DNA from: Rhizophagus irregularis | Taxonomy: Eukaryota > Glomeromycota > Glomeromycetes > Glomerales > Glomeraceae | Assembly: GCF_026210795.1 (NCBI RefSeq) | Contig: NC_089460.1 | Span: 1,116,001-1,180,000, forward strand | Reading direction: 5' to 3' | Length of the DNA stretch: 64,000 bases | Part shown: positions 46,191 through 58,600 of the stretch, one piece after another | Layout: the number at the start of each line of letters is the position of its first letter | How positions within the stretch are numbered: position 1 is the first letter of the stretch | Notes under the pieces: model-generated | What the model was told of the DNA's origin: nothing | The model's database searches: none | What the model saw: only the letters and a program-made list of their open reading frames with translations | Program-made: the position numbers and the translations under genes

Positions 46191-47071
46191 TTGATTCAGA
46201 TTCAGTAATGGCAAATGACCAGGTCATTTGACCATTTTGAAATGACCTCCAAATAACCTTCAAATGACCTTGTCATTTAGGTTATTCAAAACAAGTTATT
46301 TCGCAAATGACAAATAACCTTGAATGACCTTGTCATTTGAGGCCATTTGAAGTTATTTGATGTTATTTAATATCATTTGAGAGAGTTATTTATACAAACC
46401 AATAAAATTTGTGCAATGCGATAATCTTTTTGATAAATCTTGATTTTAAACACGAGAAATTTTTACTTTTTATAGTAAAAACAGCTCATACAAAATTCAT
46501 TTTAAGTAAATTTATTTGATATAATGTCTTTCAAAAGTCACGTTAATACTTTTTCAATACAAAATTTGCAAATATGGGTAAAGGATCACATAACTTTAGA
46601 GAGTTTTTTACATTAATTGATCCACCAAAGAAAACAGTCAATAAGCAAGCAGTTTGTAATTTTTGTATAAAAGAATATACATTTTCTGTTGCTTCAATGA
46701 AAATTAGTTGCTTTGTTTCAAATAAAGCCAAACTTTGCTGAGGACATTTTATAAAATGTGAAAATTTTAATAATCAAGTGTCAGAAAGTGAAAGGAATGA
46801 AATTTTAGCGTGAAGTGTTCCAGAAGATACCAAAAAAGTAACTAAAAAACGGAAAATTAATAGAGAAAAAAATGTAAATGTAACTGATAAGTCAGGTATT
46901 GAAAATTTAATAATTTTTGCTAAAAATATTTAATATTCTTTAATTTTAATATTCTTTAATTCTAACATTATAAATTATTAAGATTCAGAATGTGATAAGA
47001 AGGAGGAGGAAGAGGAGGAGGAAGATGTAGTGAAACTACCAAAACCTACTATTACCACTCAATCTCATATT

Positions 47072-47563
47072 CACAGGTCAAAAAGTGAAAAATCAGGCAT
47101 CAATCAGTCACCAATCGGTCACCAATCAGGTATCTGATTGGTGACTGATTGGTGACTGATTGGCATTTTCACCAAATACCGTCACCAATCAGGCAGTTTG
47201 CTAACTTTTGATCCAGTAATCAGAAAAGAATGAAATATAGCTCATTGGAATCGTCTCAATAAGACGAATCTAATGGTAGTAAAATTGCATCTTTAGAATT
47301 AATAGTTAATAAAAAATTAAATAAAATATAAATGATACATTTTTATTTTTATATTTTACTTAATTTCTTATCAAGTATTAATCCTAAAAATGCAATTTTA
47401 TTACCATTAGATTCGTCATATTGAGACGATTCCAATGAGCTATATTTTATCCTTTTCTGATCACTGGATCAAAAGTTAGCAAACTGCCTGATTAGTGACG
47501 GTATTTAGCAAAAATGCCAATCAGGCACTGATTGGTGCCTGATTTCTCACTTTTTGACCTGTG
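47072..47563. mobile_element. 492 bp CACAGG-ended element, ATT target duplication
   Basis: Ends CACAGGTCAAAAAGTGAAAA and the inverse of CACAGGTCAAAAAGTGAGAA. ATT at 47069-47071 and 47564-47566; removal rejoins the hAT frame (QSHI|INYVS). A 3 bp duplication and CAC ends fit CMC-type elements. The interior has CACCAATCAG arrays and two CGTCTC-type palindromes (47245-47275 and 47405-47435). Confidence 0.8.
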
Positions 47564-48459
47564 ATTATAAATTATGTATCATGACCATTAACAAAGAGGA
47601 ATAAACCATACTTTGAAACTTTACTTTTACAAATGCAAGTTTCAAATGGGTTGTCTTTTACTTTCTTTAAAAATTAATAAACAAAGAATGTTTTTACTTT
47701 TATTGCACCAGCTTTGAAATTACCAAACAGAAAAAGAATAAGTGATCGAATTTTACTATGTGCAACAAAACGTTGAGGCAATTAATTACGAAAAGTACGC
47801 AAAATGATAAAATTGGAGTAACAGTAGTGTGTGATAGATGGACTAATATAAAACAGGAACATTTATTTGGTGTTATTTTTATAACATCAACAGGTAAAAC
47901 ACTTATTTGGGATGCAAAAGATATCAGTGATGAAAGATCAAAAACTGAAAATGTAATTGATTATATTAAAAATATAATGACAGAGGCTGAAAAAAATAAA
48001 ATTAAAATCAACTGTTTTGTCACTGATTCAGCATGCTGCTGCATGGTATGTATTAAGCATTTTTTATAATTTTATTATAAAAATTAAATTATTTTTTTTT
48101 CAGTTAGCTTAAAATAATTTTTTTTTTTTAATACTTTATTATAGATGCGATCATGTCCTATTATAAACACGCTTACTTACATATATAAACTTACAAAATA
48201 TAAGATAAACAAATACATATAAGAATTAAGCATTATGAAACAAGACTACTTTTCATAAAGAACAAGTCGATCTGTCACCTAAATGATCACATCATTGTTA
48301 AAAACCATGATGCGACCTCAAATTCAAAGGTGACTGTCATGATCTACCTAAAAATTTGCCCAATGACTGCCACGATGGAATGCCAAATCATTCCATTTAT
48401 TCCAATTACTTTCTAACATATTACAGCCAACATTTTTAACACCCACTTCAGTGCGTTTA

Positions 48460-48798
48460 CTATATATGTGACTTAGCTTTTTTATCTTTACCGCTAATAC
48501 CGCACCGCTTTTCTTCCTTTATTTGTAACTCGTTCCTTGGTTCCCAAATAAGCACTTTGAATTCTAATAAAACTCTCCCAGTTATTTGTTTCAGTACCTT
48601 ATACAACAATTTTTCTTCAGTTATTTTATAGCACCTTAATAATTCTATTAACTGACAACTAACTTGATTCTTCATTAAAAATGTAAAATCATATAAGCGT
48701 CCAATATCCCACATACCAAGCTCATTAATTTTAACTTTTAATTCTTGTATATCTATATCATCTCTTGAATACTCCTGTATAATTTTAACTAAAAAAAT
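48460..48798 (-). CDS. Hypothetical coding piece near the 3' end of the retroposed insert
   Basis: Open from LVKIIQEYSRDDIDIQELKV; first ATG 48714 (MWDIGRLYDF). Ends EPRNELQIKEEKRCGISGKD ... SHI. The closing W-x-x-RN-x-L ... GIS-x-KDKK pattern reminds me of C-terminal ends of LINE reverse transcriptases in these fungi, but the match is from memory and weak. Confidence 0.35.
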   Translation of the reverse strand: MFLVKIIQEYSRDDIDIQELKVKINELGMWDIGRLYDFTFLMKNQVSCQLIELLRCYKITEEKLLYKVLKQITGRVLLEFKVLIWEPRNELQIKEEKRCGISGKDKKAKSHI

Positions 48799-49559
48799 TT
48801 TTAATCATCTACACGTCATAAATAACATGCATGTATGATTCTTTCTTTATTAAAAAGCTGTATGTACATACTATCGAATACAGAATAATAAATACATATA
48901 TAATTAATTCGTTAAAACTACTAAAAGAAGTCTATATATTTTTCTTTCAAATAAAATTTGCCATATGTAAATATTATCAAATATGGAATGGTATGAAACT
49001 AAAAATAAATTCAATAGACAAACTGTCTATATATTTTTCTTTCTAACCAAATATATAGCCTTATGTAAATATTATCAGATAAGGAATGATTTAAAATCCT
49101 AAAATAATTATTCATTTTTTCCCTTTTGATAATTTGTTTCTTCATAATTAGTCATCCCACAAAAGAAAATAGAAAAACAAAACAAGAATAACTAATTACT
49201 TATTAATTCCTTCTTAACACTACGAGGCGCTCTTTATCTTACGAGCCCTTAATTCACACTGATCAATAACATACTTATAAGACAAATTATAAACAAGTCT
49301 TTTGTTTTTAACTCTATTACGATATATCGTCAGAGTTTTTAAATCTCTGACACTATTCAACCCCTATGAAATTCAGGCCTTGTAATCAGTGTTTCTCTAC
49401 GTAATATTTCTTGCCAGGGAAGCACGTTATCCTGTTCTCTAATTTCTAACTTTTGAAAATTTGTGGCAATATTATCAACCACAGTATTCTTACCAGCACT
49501 GGACGACTGTTCTGCTACCTTAATATCTTCATGTTCAAAAGCAGCTTCCTTTTTCTTTC

Positions 49560-50042
49560 TTAATATTCACTGTTGAAGGAGTGGTTAATAAAAATATCTT
49601 CTTTCAACATGTTGTATCCTGATATACTTGTAACTTGGTCAAACAGAAACTCCAATTCCTTGTTAGATATATAATGTTTCTTAAGAATATCACATCTTCG
49701 TTTCAATCGATGTTTGGAAACTACTAGCTTTGACTCAAATTCATTATTAGTGTAATTCCATTTATTCTTATGACTTTTAAGGCTATTTGTAAACCTCTTT
49801 TTATACTTCTCTTGTTCTTTCATCATTTTGAACTGTTTGTTAATACCCAAATTCGAGTATGTAACTAAATAGTTACCTGTGCCACTATCCATTGAAACCT
49901 TTTTTGTATAAGTAACGCCTATGCGTTTACTTACTATTTGTTTACTTTGACAATAATTTTTAAACGTATTTTGCATAGAAGGTGTAGGTATTACTATCAC
50001 CTTTGAACGACAATTCTGGCATACTTTTCTATTGTTTGACAT
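49560..50042 (-). CDS. Hypothetical protein in the retroposed insert, part 2
   Basis: ATG overlaps the previous stop as TAATG. MSNNRKVCQNCRSKVIVIPT begins with a CxxC that could complete the zinc site of part 1. The rest is Lys/Asn-rich with a probable coiled coil (KMMKEQEKYKKRFTNSLKSH). A further open stretch in another frame (49553-49365: KKKEAAFEHEDIKVAEQ ... LPWQEILRRETLITRPE) follows directly. No named domain. Confidence 0.4.
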   Translation of the reverse strand: MSNNRKVCQNCRSKVIVIPTPSMQNTFKNYCQSKQIVSKRIGVTYTKKVSMDSGTGNYLVTYSNLGINKQFKMMKEQEKYKKRFTNSLKSHKNKWNYTNNEFESKLVVSKHRLKRRCDILKKHYISNKELEFLFDQVTSISGYNMLKEDIFINHSFNSEY

Positions 50043-50530
50043 TACATAAGCACGACATTACTACAAAATGAACATGGAATATAGAATCCCAAATACCATG
50101 TTCGTTTACCATAACTAAATTTAATATAAGTTGTAGTCTGTCTATTCTTTTCTTGTTTCTTTAATCTATTTTCTATCGCTATAAGTTTATCCAATAATAA
50201 TTGACGTATTCTACAAAAATACTTATTTCTAGCATTTAAATCAATGGGCAACCCACAAAATACACTTGTTAAGTATTTTGAAATCCTGTATTTAGTATTC
50301 ATAATAGCCCTATCTGAACTAGTCTTAAACGGCTTATCATATTTCTTTACTATATGTCTATTGTTGGTAATAATCATCAATGTATCTTTTTCTTTCTGTA
50401 ACGAATCCACATGTAAAAGGATGTAAGACTTTCCTTTTCGGGTGGAGTAAATCGTATCTGCACCCGTATACCGTTTCACTTTTTCTGGATGGAAAAAAGT
50501 ATAGCCGACAAAAATTTCTTTATTTGGCAT
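50042..50530 (-). CDS. Hypothetical protein in the retroposed insert, part 1
   Basis: First ATG 50530 (MPNKEIFVGYTFFHPEKVKR); the open frame extends upstream to about 50584 without ATG. Basic protein (FKTSSDRAIMNTKYRISKYL, LIAIENRLKKQEKNRQTT) ending in YIPCSFCSNVVLM at TAA 50044-50042. The CSFC pair matches a CQNC pair at the start of the next frame, so the two ORFs look like one zinc-ribbon protein broken by a one-base shift. No family recognised. Confidence 0.45.
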   Translation of the reverse strand: MPNKEIFVGYTFFHPEKVKRYTGADTIYSTRKGKSYILLHVDSLQKEKDTLMIITNNRHIVKKYDKPFKTSSDRAIMNTKYRISKYLTSVFCGLPIDLNARNKYFCRIRQLLLDKLIAIENRLKKQEKNRQTTTYIKFSYGKRTWYLGFYIPCSFCSNVVLM

Positions 50531-52239
50531 CCTATATCTGATTGGTACAATGTATTTACGCCTTCTTTTTAAAAAAATTTGCAAGAAAACAAAACTTTTA
50601 TGTCTTTAAAGGACTATTAAGCCCTTGTGAACTTGTTCGAACTGATAAGAATGATAATAAAAAGTGTGTTGTTTAAACCAAGGAACACTTTTGTCTTAAT
50701 ACTGAAGTGCTATTTTTCTAGTAACTTAACGAGAAAAAAGCATATTATTTCTTATGTGAAAAATGGACGTGAACGGTACAAGAAAGAGTTTCCGTTAGCT
50801 TAAAATAATATTTTTATTTATATTTAATTTATTTTTATTTATTTTAATAGGAGAATCATGCAAGTAGAATATTCTAATAAGATTTTTCTACCTTGTATAG
50901 CTCATCAAATGAATTTAATTGTAAGAGAAATTTTGAGTGTTTATCAACAAACTTCTACAAAAGCTGTTAAAATTGTCAGTTAGTTTCATTCATCAGCTTA
51001 TTTTATGGGTTTACTGAGAAATGAGCAAAAGTCATTATATGGTAAAACAATAGCTTTAACAAGTTCTTGTAAACACGATAGAATAGTTATTATTTTTGCT
51101 TTAATAGTATTTTAAAAACAGAAGCAGCACTTAAGGTAATTTATTTTTTAGAAATTTTGCATTTCTAATTTCTTGATATTAAGTTTAAAATAATTTATTT
51201 AATGTTAATTTTTATTTTTTAATTAGATATTAGCTACAAAATTTGTGCCTGAACGTCTTGAAGGTCCTTCCATATTGTAAAGTGGTTCACAAAGAGTCAA
51301 AGACAAAGGCATATATCAAATTCTACAAAAAAATTTCTTTTTCCTGATATAATTGCCATTATTAATGATCCAAATTTTTGGATTAATCTATATAAACTCC
51401 AAAATTTAATTTTACCACTTTGTACTGCATTAAATAAATTACAAAAAGATATAGCATGACTTTATGAAATTGTTCTTGCCTTTGGATGGGTAATTAAAGT
51501 ATTTTCTGATTATCCAAATGAAAATTTTTCTAATAATATGATCACCTGTCTTTAGCGTTGATGAAATCAGTGGGAACAACCTCTTTTACAAAATCTCTAG
51601 TTTTTCATTCACAATATTGTATTTCACTTTTTAATAAAAATATACAGAATCTTTTTTATACACATTTTAGCTAATGGGTTAATTATTATTATCAAATCTG
51701 GTTTAATAAAGTGCCACAATGCATTTTACGAGAATATCTTTCATATCAATGTAAAGTATATTCTTTTGATATGCAAATATTTAATTAGTTTAATGGAAAT
51801 ATAGTAGATTTTTGGGATTTAGCAAAAGGAGATACGTCTGAATTATCACAATTTGCTCTTTACTTATATGGAATTTGTGTGAATTTAGCTTCAGTAGAAA
51901 GGCTCTGGTTAAATATGGGATTTTTGCATTCAAAACGTCAAAATCGGCTTAATATATGTAAAAAATATCTATAATTTAATTGATTGTTTCATATAAATTA
52001 ATTATAATTTTATTAAAAGCATAAAAAAGTACTAGGAATGAGTCAATTGAAGAGTGATATTTTACGTAAAAACAAATAGATAGCAATTGAAAAATCTGAA
52101 AAACTTTATAAAAAAAATCATATTGCAACTCCTATACAACCTTACAAAACTTCTGATAGTGAAGAAAATGGATATAGTGATATTGAAGAATATAATGACA
52201 ACGATATTATTCAAGTTAGTGATAAAGATGATACTCATC

Positions 52240-52483
52240 TAAGGTTGCTTGCCGAAACCTAGGAGTTTAGGCAAAATGGCGTTTTGCCGAAAAGCGAAAT
52301 TCTGCTGAAATTATATTAAAGTTATATTAAAAAACTGGTGAAACTTTGGAGAAAAGCGAAACTGCTGAAACTTATTATAAATGCCAAAACTGCCGAAACT
52401 CTGCTGAAACTATAATAAATCTATAGTAAAATTTTGACGAAACTAATCGTAGGATTTTGAAAAGGTTTAGACAAGCAACCTTA
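52240..52483. mobile_element. 244 bp non-autonomous element, second full copy
   Basis: Same ends as 16800-17043 (TAAGGTTGCTTG and inverse) and exactly the same length, but lying in the opposite orientation. Duplication TACTCATC (52232-52239) versus TATTCATC (52484-52491). Inserted in the hAT coding sequence just after an acidic stretch ending DDTH. Confidence 0.88.
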
Positions 52484-53036
52484 TATTCATCTACAACATG
52501 TAGAAAAAATATCTTACTTTGAAAATGATGATACTGTCAATTCAACAGAGCAGTAGATATGTATAATTCAAAATTGAATAGATATGGTTGGAGAGGAAAA
52601 TATTGATCATTCAGACAGTAATGAAACGGGTCCAAATTTTATAGCTGTAGATCGTACTATTCATTCTGCTGATGATCTACTTGCAAAATGGAATCTTTAT
52701 AGCATTTTTAATAATAGTTTGGAACCTCCTGTTTTTGTAAATGCAATGATTAATTTAGATTCTAATTAGAATAATATTTGAAATGTAATTGTACATAAAA
52801 TTTCATTTAATGAAAAATATTTACAAAATTAATAGTTTTGTTTAATAAAACTGTTGTTTGTACAATAATAATTGATTGTGGAAATGATTATCAAATCTAA
52901 ATGCTAAATCTGAAATAAAAAATGATTGGTTTACATAAATGACTAGGTCATCATGTTAAAATGACCCAAATGACATGTAACCAGTCATTTGAGTCATTTA
53001 AGGTCATTTGGGTCATTGGCCATCACTGTTCAGATC

Positions 53037-53245
53037 AGATTTGGACCAGATTGGTTTTCGTTATCTGAATTGGATTCAGACTGAATTGAATCAAGCTCAT
53101 TTCAAATTTGTATCAGATTAGATCTAATTATTTTTGATCCAAATTCAGATCGGATCGAATTCAACTTTTTTTAATCTGAATTTGGATCAAATCGGATTCA
53201 TTTTAAATCCGATCTGATTCGATCTGTTCAGAACACTATCCCCTC
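53037..53245. repeat. Foldback of GATC/TTCAGAT-type repeats
   Basis: GATCAGATTTGGACCAGATT on the left and AAATCCGATCTGATTCGATC on the right, with many short inverse pairs between. Non-coding; the hAT element jumped into its left edge. Confidence 0.5.
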
Positions 53246-54055
53246 CTAGGTAAGATATGTTATATATATAATTCTTTATATAATATTATATGTAACCTAA
53301 GATCTATAATTACCCCTCTTCTCCTAAAATATTAGGTAATATCTGACAGCACCCTTACTGGATATCAAAATAATTATAAAAAACTGAAAATAAAAAAAAG
53401 ATCAAATTGAACCTTTTTTGGCAAAAAGTCAGTTATGAGTTTTATAAAAAATATCTGGGTCCTGTATAAATAATTGTAATTGAAATTAAATAATTATAAT
53501 AATAATTTTTATTATCTTCTCTGATAAAAACCGTGGAATTAATAATATCTAATTGGAACATAGTTATTTTCTTAAATACTTTTAATAATATTGATAATTG
53601 GTATTTTTGATTTAAATATTATTGCATTATATTTATTGGTTATATTCAGGAATTTACAGCTTATAAAATACTAATACAAATTACTTTTAGAAGAACCTAA
53701 ATTTTCCTCTTTTTACTAATTGTATTATTGCTTTCAATTTTGTATTTTTTTAGAATAATTATGTCTGGATCTCTTAATACAATAATAAAAGAATCATTAC
53801 TTCTTAAGGAAGTACCATAATTAATATTCATTGATAGATACTAATATATTTTTTGGAATACCAGATTTGTTAATCAAGAGTTTAAATAATTTATTAAATT
53901 GATAATGAGTACAATAACCTAGTTCGAGATAGAATGCATACGGTCCTCAGTTATAAGTCTTGATATTTTTAATTAGTACTTTTTATTTGTACTTAAAAAA
54001 CCATTTACAACTGATGATGATTGTTTTAATTGTATTTCAAGTTTTTAATATGCTT
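53246..54055. other. AT-rich gap, nothing recognised
   Basis: No ORF with protein-like composition. AAATATCTGGGTCCTG near 53445 resembles one end of the AGGACCC family, but no partner end was found. Confidence 0.4.
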
Positions 54056-54654
54056 TTAATTGCCGATCTGCCTAAAAATGGCACTGCGTTACTAATAAAA
54101 TTCGGGAATAATAACAATAATAAAAAAAAGCAATTTTTGCATCTCGTGCGTGAAATAGGTTTCACCCATTTTACAAACAGAAATATCATAAAAACAATAT
54201 TTTCTTTCATTTTATGACAAGTCATATTTGCCAAAAAATTTTATAATTATATTTCTGTAACTGGTTTTCTTCAACTTTCACTTGTTTTTAATAATAAAAA
54301 TATTTCAAAAAAGCTTTTAAAAACAACTTTAGAAGCTAAAAATTATAGGTTTTTATTGTAAATAATGCAATATAGTAAAATGAAATATTGAAATTTCGTA
54401 TATTTTAAGGTGTAAATCTGACACGCGTGCATAGTAAACTCATTATTTTGCATACGAATGTATAACTTTTTTTTGCAAATTCGTTTTTTTCAAGTATTTT
54501 TTCAGTATATCATATGATTTTTTTTATAGTCAATATGTCATTTATGAGATATCCTTTTCCTTTTTTGAAGTTTGTGTTCTAGCACAAAATTGGCAAATTT
54601 AACCCCAAATTTTATTAGTAACGCAGTGCCGATTTTAGGCGGATCGGCAATTAA
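54056..54654. mobile_element. 599 bp element with TTAATTGCCGATC ends
   Basis: Left TTAATTGCCGATCTGCCTAA and right inverse TTAATTGCCGATCCGCCTAA. The arms agree for over 45 bp (through GGCACTGCGTTACTAATAAA). No transposase. TTAA at both ends could be the target, but a duplication cannot be separated from the arms. Confidence 0.7.
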
Positions 54655-55663
54655 GTTTATTTTTAAATAGCATTAATAATAAAAAATATTAAACATTTAA
54701 TAATATAGAATGATATACTGTAAATTATTTGAAATATATCATCTTTGATTATAAAAATAATAATTTATTTTATAAAAATTATTATTTAGAATATTATGCC
54801 AAAAAACTCAAGAATCAAGATTAAAGAAAGAAAAAAAAGCCCAAACTAATAAGTTAATGGCTTTTGAACTAATTTGCCCAGAAATTTTTTTTTAAATGTT
54901 ATATAATAATGTTCTTGAAAGATAAAATTTGCGTCATCATATTAGTTTCACAAGTTTACTTTGATTAAGCCTAATGCCAATACATTAAGTTAAAAAGATT
55001 AACACACTTAAAAGTAGTATATGCATTAAAAACACAAAAAGCCGCTACAGTTTCACTTTCTGTGACACATTAGAGGATAAGGGCAATCAGAAATGTTTAC
55101 TACAATACTTCACAGACACAACAGTAATAAAAGTTATTAAGAGAGGGAAGAACAATAAAGTAAACTTCATTTTGATTTTAATGTTAATTCTATTTCTTAG
55201 TAAAGAAGAAAGATTCTCTAAGTAAAATCAGAAGCCTTCTTAATAATACAAAAAAAAAGTAAAGATCTCATTTATTTATAATAAAAAACAAAAATCACGT
55301 GGTGTGATCATTTGTAAAATTTCTTCCCTACAAAAAAATCAAAAAATCAAAATGGAATTCAACCTTTTTTTGCTCCTTGTCACGATGAGTGAAGATTTTA
55401 AAGAAGGAAGAAAATTTGAATGTGAAATACGGAAAACGGTACATAGCAGAAATTTTCGAAACTAATATCATCAGAAACCCGATCACATCTTTACTTAACC
55501 ATGTTTGTTGAAAAAAAGAAAAAAAAACTTTAAAACAATGATTTTGAAGAAAAAGATCGAAAGAATTTTAATTAATTAGAAAAAATTTTTTTGTTGAATT
55601 TTTACAGTATTATTCATTATGCACATATAAATAATATACAGTATGTATTCAAAAACACTTAAA
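54655..55663. other. AT-rich gap downstream of the DUF3684 gene
   Basis: No supported gene. It includes the probable 3' untranslated region and terminator of the leftward DUF3684 gene just below 55664. Confidence 0.4.
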
Positions 55664-58600
55664 CTACTTCATATCTAAATTTATTTTATTTCTATTCATT
55701 AATTTTAGTAAATTTTTCATATATTTTGTCGCAAGAGATGTGAGATGATACTGAAGGAAAAAAAAAGCAAGGAAAATTATTAATGATATACAGTTATAAT
55801 ATGAAAACGCTTTTTTAAGATATACTTACTTCATGTTCAGAATTGTGATCATTGACAAATTTGTGTGCTAATTCATGACAAATTACCATGTACCAATATG
55901 TCATCGCGTCAATTGTAGGTTCAATTTTGTACAGATCAAGGTAAATTTTGAAATTAAAGAATAGTGCACGATCCTGATTGAATGCCATTAAATTGGATTT
56001 GTCATAAAAAATGCGAATAAATTTTGGTGCGCAATCAAAGACTTCAATAAGGTCTTTTATTATTTTGGCAAAATGATTTAATGAATTTTGATGTCTTGAA
56101 AATATCTCAGATTTATCAATATCTTTTGGAATATGAAACTCTATACCATCCAAAAATTTCTCAAACTTTAGTGAATAATCTGAATGATAGTTTGTGATCA
56201 AATTAATAAAATATATTAGAATTGATACATAATTTTAAAATTATTCATAAATTATAAATTATTATCCATACCTTTAATGTTTTTACAATAAATCGTTTGG
56301 TTTTCATTCAGATAGCTTCCCAAGCTGGGCTGGGATATTTGAATTACATTCATGAAGGTCTTTCCAACTTTTATAGTAACTGGTGGATCGTAAGGATTAA
56401 CAGGGATTTTAATCTTTGGGTAATTTCCTTCCATCAAATGATTTTCAACATTGATTAACTTATCTTCTTCTTGTTGTTTCAAACAATGGTAAATATAATC
56501 ATGATCGCAGTCCTCAAACATTGTTCTTAATGATTTAAATAAATCTTCTAATTGAGAGTCATAATTTGTTGAATTCTGATCTATTTGAGGGTCATATTCT
56601 GTTTTATCAACGCCACATTGTGAATTTTCTTGATTAGCATCATTATTAGAATACTTTAAATCTTCAAGAGGTGCCTTTAACATCATAGCTAGATAATTAA
56701 TTTCCCTTGATTTACGTGATTTGTAGATATACATGACTAAACATTTTGAAATATCAAGATAATCTGGTTTTAATGTAATATAAAAATTAAATATACACTT
56801 TTCTTGATCTTCAAGAATACATGCAGTTACAGGCCGTATTTTGTAATTATTTTTGGCTTTCATAAAATATTTCGCTTCAATTTTGTCTATCCCTTTTACT
56901 TTGAGTTTTTTAAGCCATCCTTCATTTCTTCTAATGAAATTTTTAGGATAATCACAATAGAATAAATACGCTCTTTCATCCAATTTTTTTTGTAAATCTT
57001 GAGATTCTTTTGTTTCTTGAGTATTTCCTGATACTTCTACTTTTTCCTTGATAGATTCACTCAATGATTTACACCCCAAACACTAAATTAATACATAATA
57101 ATTAATACTTTTTTTTTAAAAAAAAAAATTTAAAAAAAATTATCATCAAATATAAATATTAACATACTTCATAAAGAAATTTGGAGTAACCTTTCGGAAT
57201 CATCGATAGTTCATTATAAATTTCTAGATACACTACGTCATCATTTATATAAATATTCTCAACAGAATCCAAGTCATATTTTTTTCCTTCGGACACACCT
57301 AATAAAATGGGCTCTGCCTTCATCCTTGTAATTAAATCCGGATTTTCTTCTATATTATTAAAATCATCAGCAAGTTTTTGTAAAATAAATTTATAATTTT
57401 CTGTATCTCTCCCAACCGACTCCCAAACTTCACGTGACGATTTCACTAGCAACTCGGCGATTTTTACCGCAGGTGGTTCATTTTTGACACCACATTTTTG
57501 TAAAAATTTATTGGCGCTCTTCCCAAAGTCTATAAATAAAAAGAATTCGCCAAAACTGATACAAAAAAAAAAGTTTGTTAATTTTGGATATATTTAAATA
57601 GGACAATATTTTATAGATAAAATAATAAATTCATACATTTTTACCACTTCTTTTTGTCCCTTAAAGAAACAGTTATATGGACTTTTATGAATAATATTTT
57701 GCTCTTTATTACGAATGGGAATAAACTCGGATTCACTTAAGAGATTCAACTGTGAGTTTGTAAATGTATCCTGCCGTGTTTCTAAATATTCAAAAATGTC
57801 TTTTGCTTCAACTTCAGATTTTGGTCTATTCTCAGTTAGCTGTTTAATGAGCCTTTCATTATCAGGATGTTGATTTACACCGAGCTTTTCAGCTTGATCT
57901 TTATAAACTCTTTCTATAACATTAAATCCCATTTTTGCGCAATCAAAATTGATAAAACATTCCGATGGTTTAGCATATACATCTGGCTTGAAACAAGGTA
58001 GGAATTCAATGGCTATTGTAGCAGGATCATACTCATGAGAATATTTCTCAAAATTATCAATAAAAGATTTTAAAGCTTTATTGCGAATTTCCTTTTCAGT
58101 CGGTGGTGCAGACAACTTGAGAATCTCTGAAAGGGTTGGATATTGTTGTAATCCCAAATTAATTAAGAACTTTGCTGAAAAATTCAAATTTATAAGTATA
58201 CTTAAAAGAATAATAAATTATAAATTATAAAAATCAAACAATATATCTACCTTCTCCAGTGTTAAGATCCCATTTTTCTGTCCATTCAATAGTAGGTAAA
58301 AGAAATTCACGATATAAGTCTAGCGGTACGAATAATTCCCTCGCGATAAAATGTTGATCATTTGAATTATATTTGGGCCATATTTTTGCGTCCTTTAATC
58401 TATCCCATTCACTTTTATTGAAATTATTTAATTTTGAACTAAGATATTTTGCGAGTTGCATATGATTATAATTTACTCCACTTGAAGCATAATCAATGAT
58501 ACGATCCACTTTGATAACCTATTGATCATAATTAATAAATCATAAGAATTTATCAATGTCACAAATATAACTAAAAATTTCTTAATTTCTCACTTTATTA

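Larger units (their letters stand above)
48119..50793 (-). mobile_element. Retroposed polyadenylated sequence, 2.7 kb, identity unknown
   Basis: Inserted in an intron of the hAT gene. Flanked by the 16 bp duplication GTTAGCTTAAAATAAT (48103-48118 and 50794-50809). At the left border a T-run preceded on the minus strand by AATAAAG is a poly(A) tail with its signal, so the copy was made from a leftward RNA by target-primed reverse transcription. It contains several protein-coding pieces but no reverse transcriptase motif that I can find. It is either a 5'-rearranged LINE or a retrocopy of a cellular or other RNA. Confidence 0.75.
46574..52768 (+). pseudogene. hAT transposase with BED finger, interrupted and with stops
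   Basis: ATG 46574: MGKGSHNFREFFTLIDPPKK with a BED finger (VCNFCIKEYTF...H...C). Then, after insertion 47072-47563, PYFETLLLQMQVSNGLSFTF, the core DKIGVTVVCDRWTNIKQEHL (47797 on), TSTGKTLIWDAKDISDERSK and NCFVTDSACCC (the first acidic motifs). After the retroposed insertion come EYSNKIFLPCIAHQMNLIV, WINLYKLQNLILPLCTALNK, and the C-terminal dimerisation region DFWDLAKGDTSELSQFALYL / ASVERLWLNMGFLHSKR (51800-51940). The tail (52584-52768) ends MINLDSN. Stops include TGA 46738-46740 region, TGA in YVS*PLTK, TAG in KIVS*FHSS and TAG in CL*R. Typical hAT layout; dead. Confidence 0.88.
46203..53028 (+). mobile_element. hAT transposon, 6826 bp with three nested insertions
   Basis: Ends CAGTAATGGCAAATGACC and the inverse of CAGTGATGGCCAATGACC. 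Target duplication TTCAGATT (46195-46202) versus TTCAGATC (53029-53036), 7 of 8 matching. Subterminal regions contain many AAATGACC motifs. It contains a decayed hAT transposase interrupted by a CACAGG-ended element, a retroposed sequence and a 244 bp element. Confidence 0.9.

Noticed and set aside
53960-54234. ORFs of 85 and 65 codons on opposite strands
   Set aside because: Overlapping, low complexity, and created by the arm of an inverted-repeat element.
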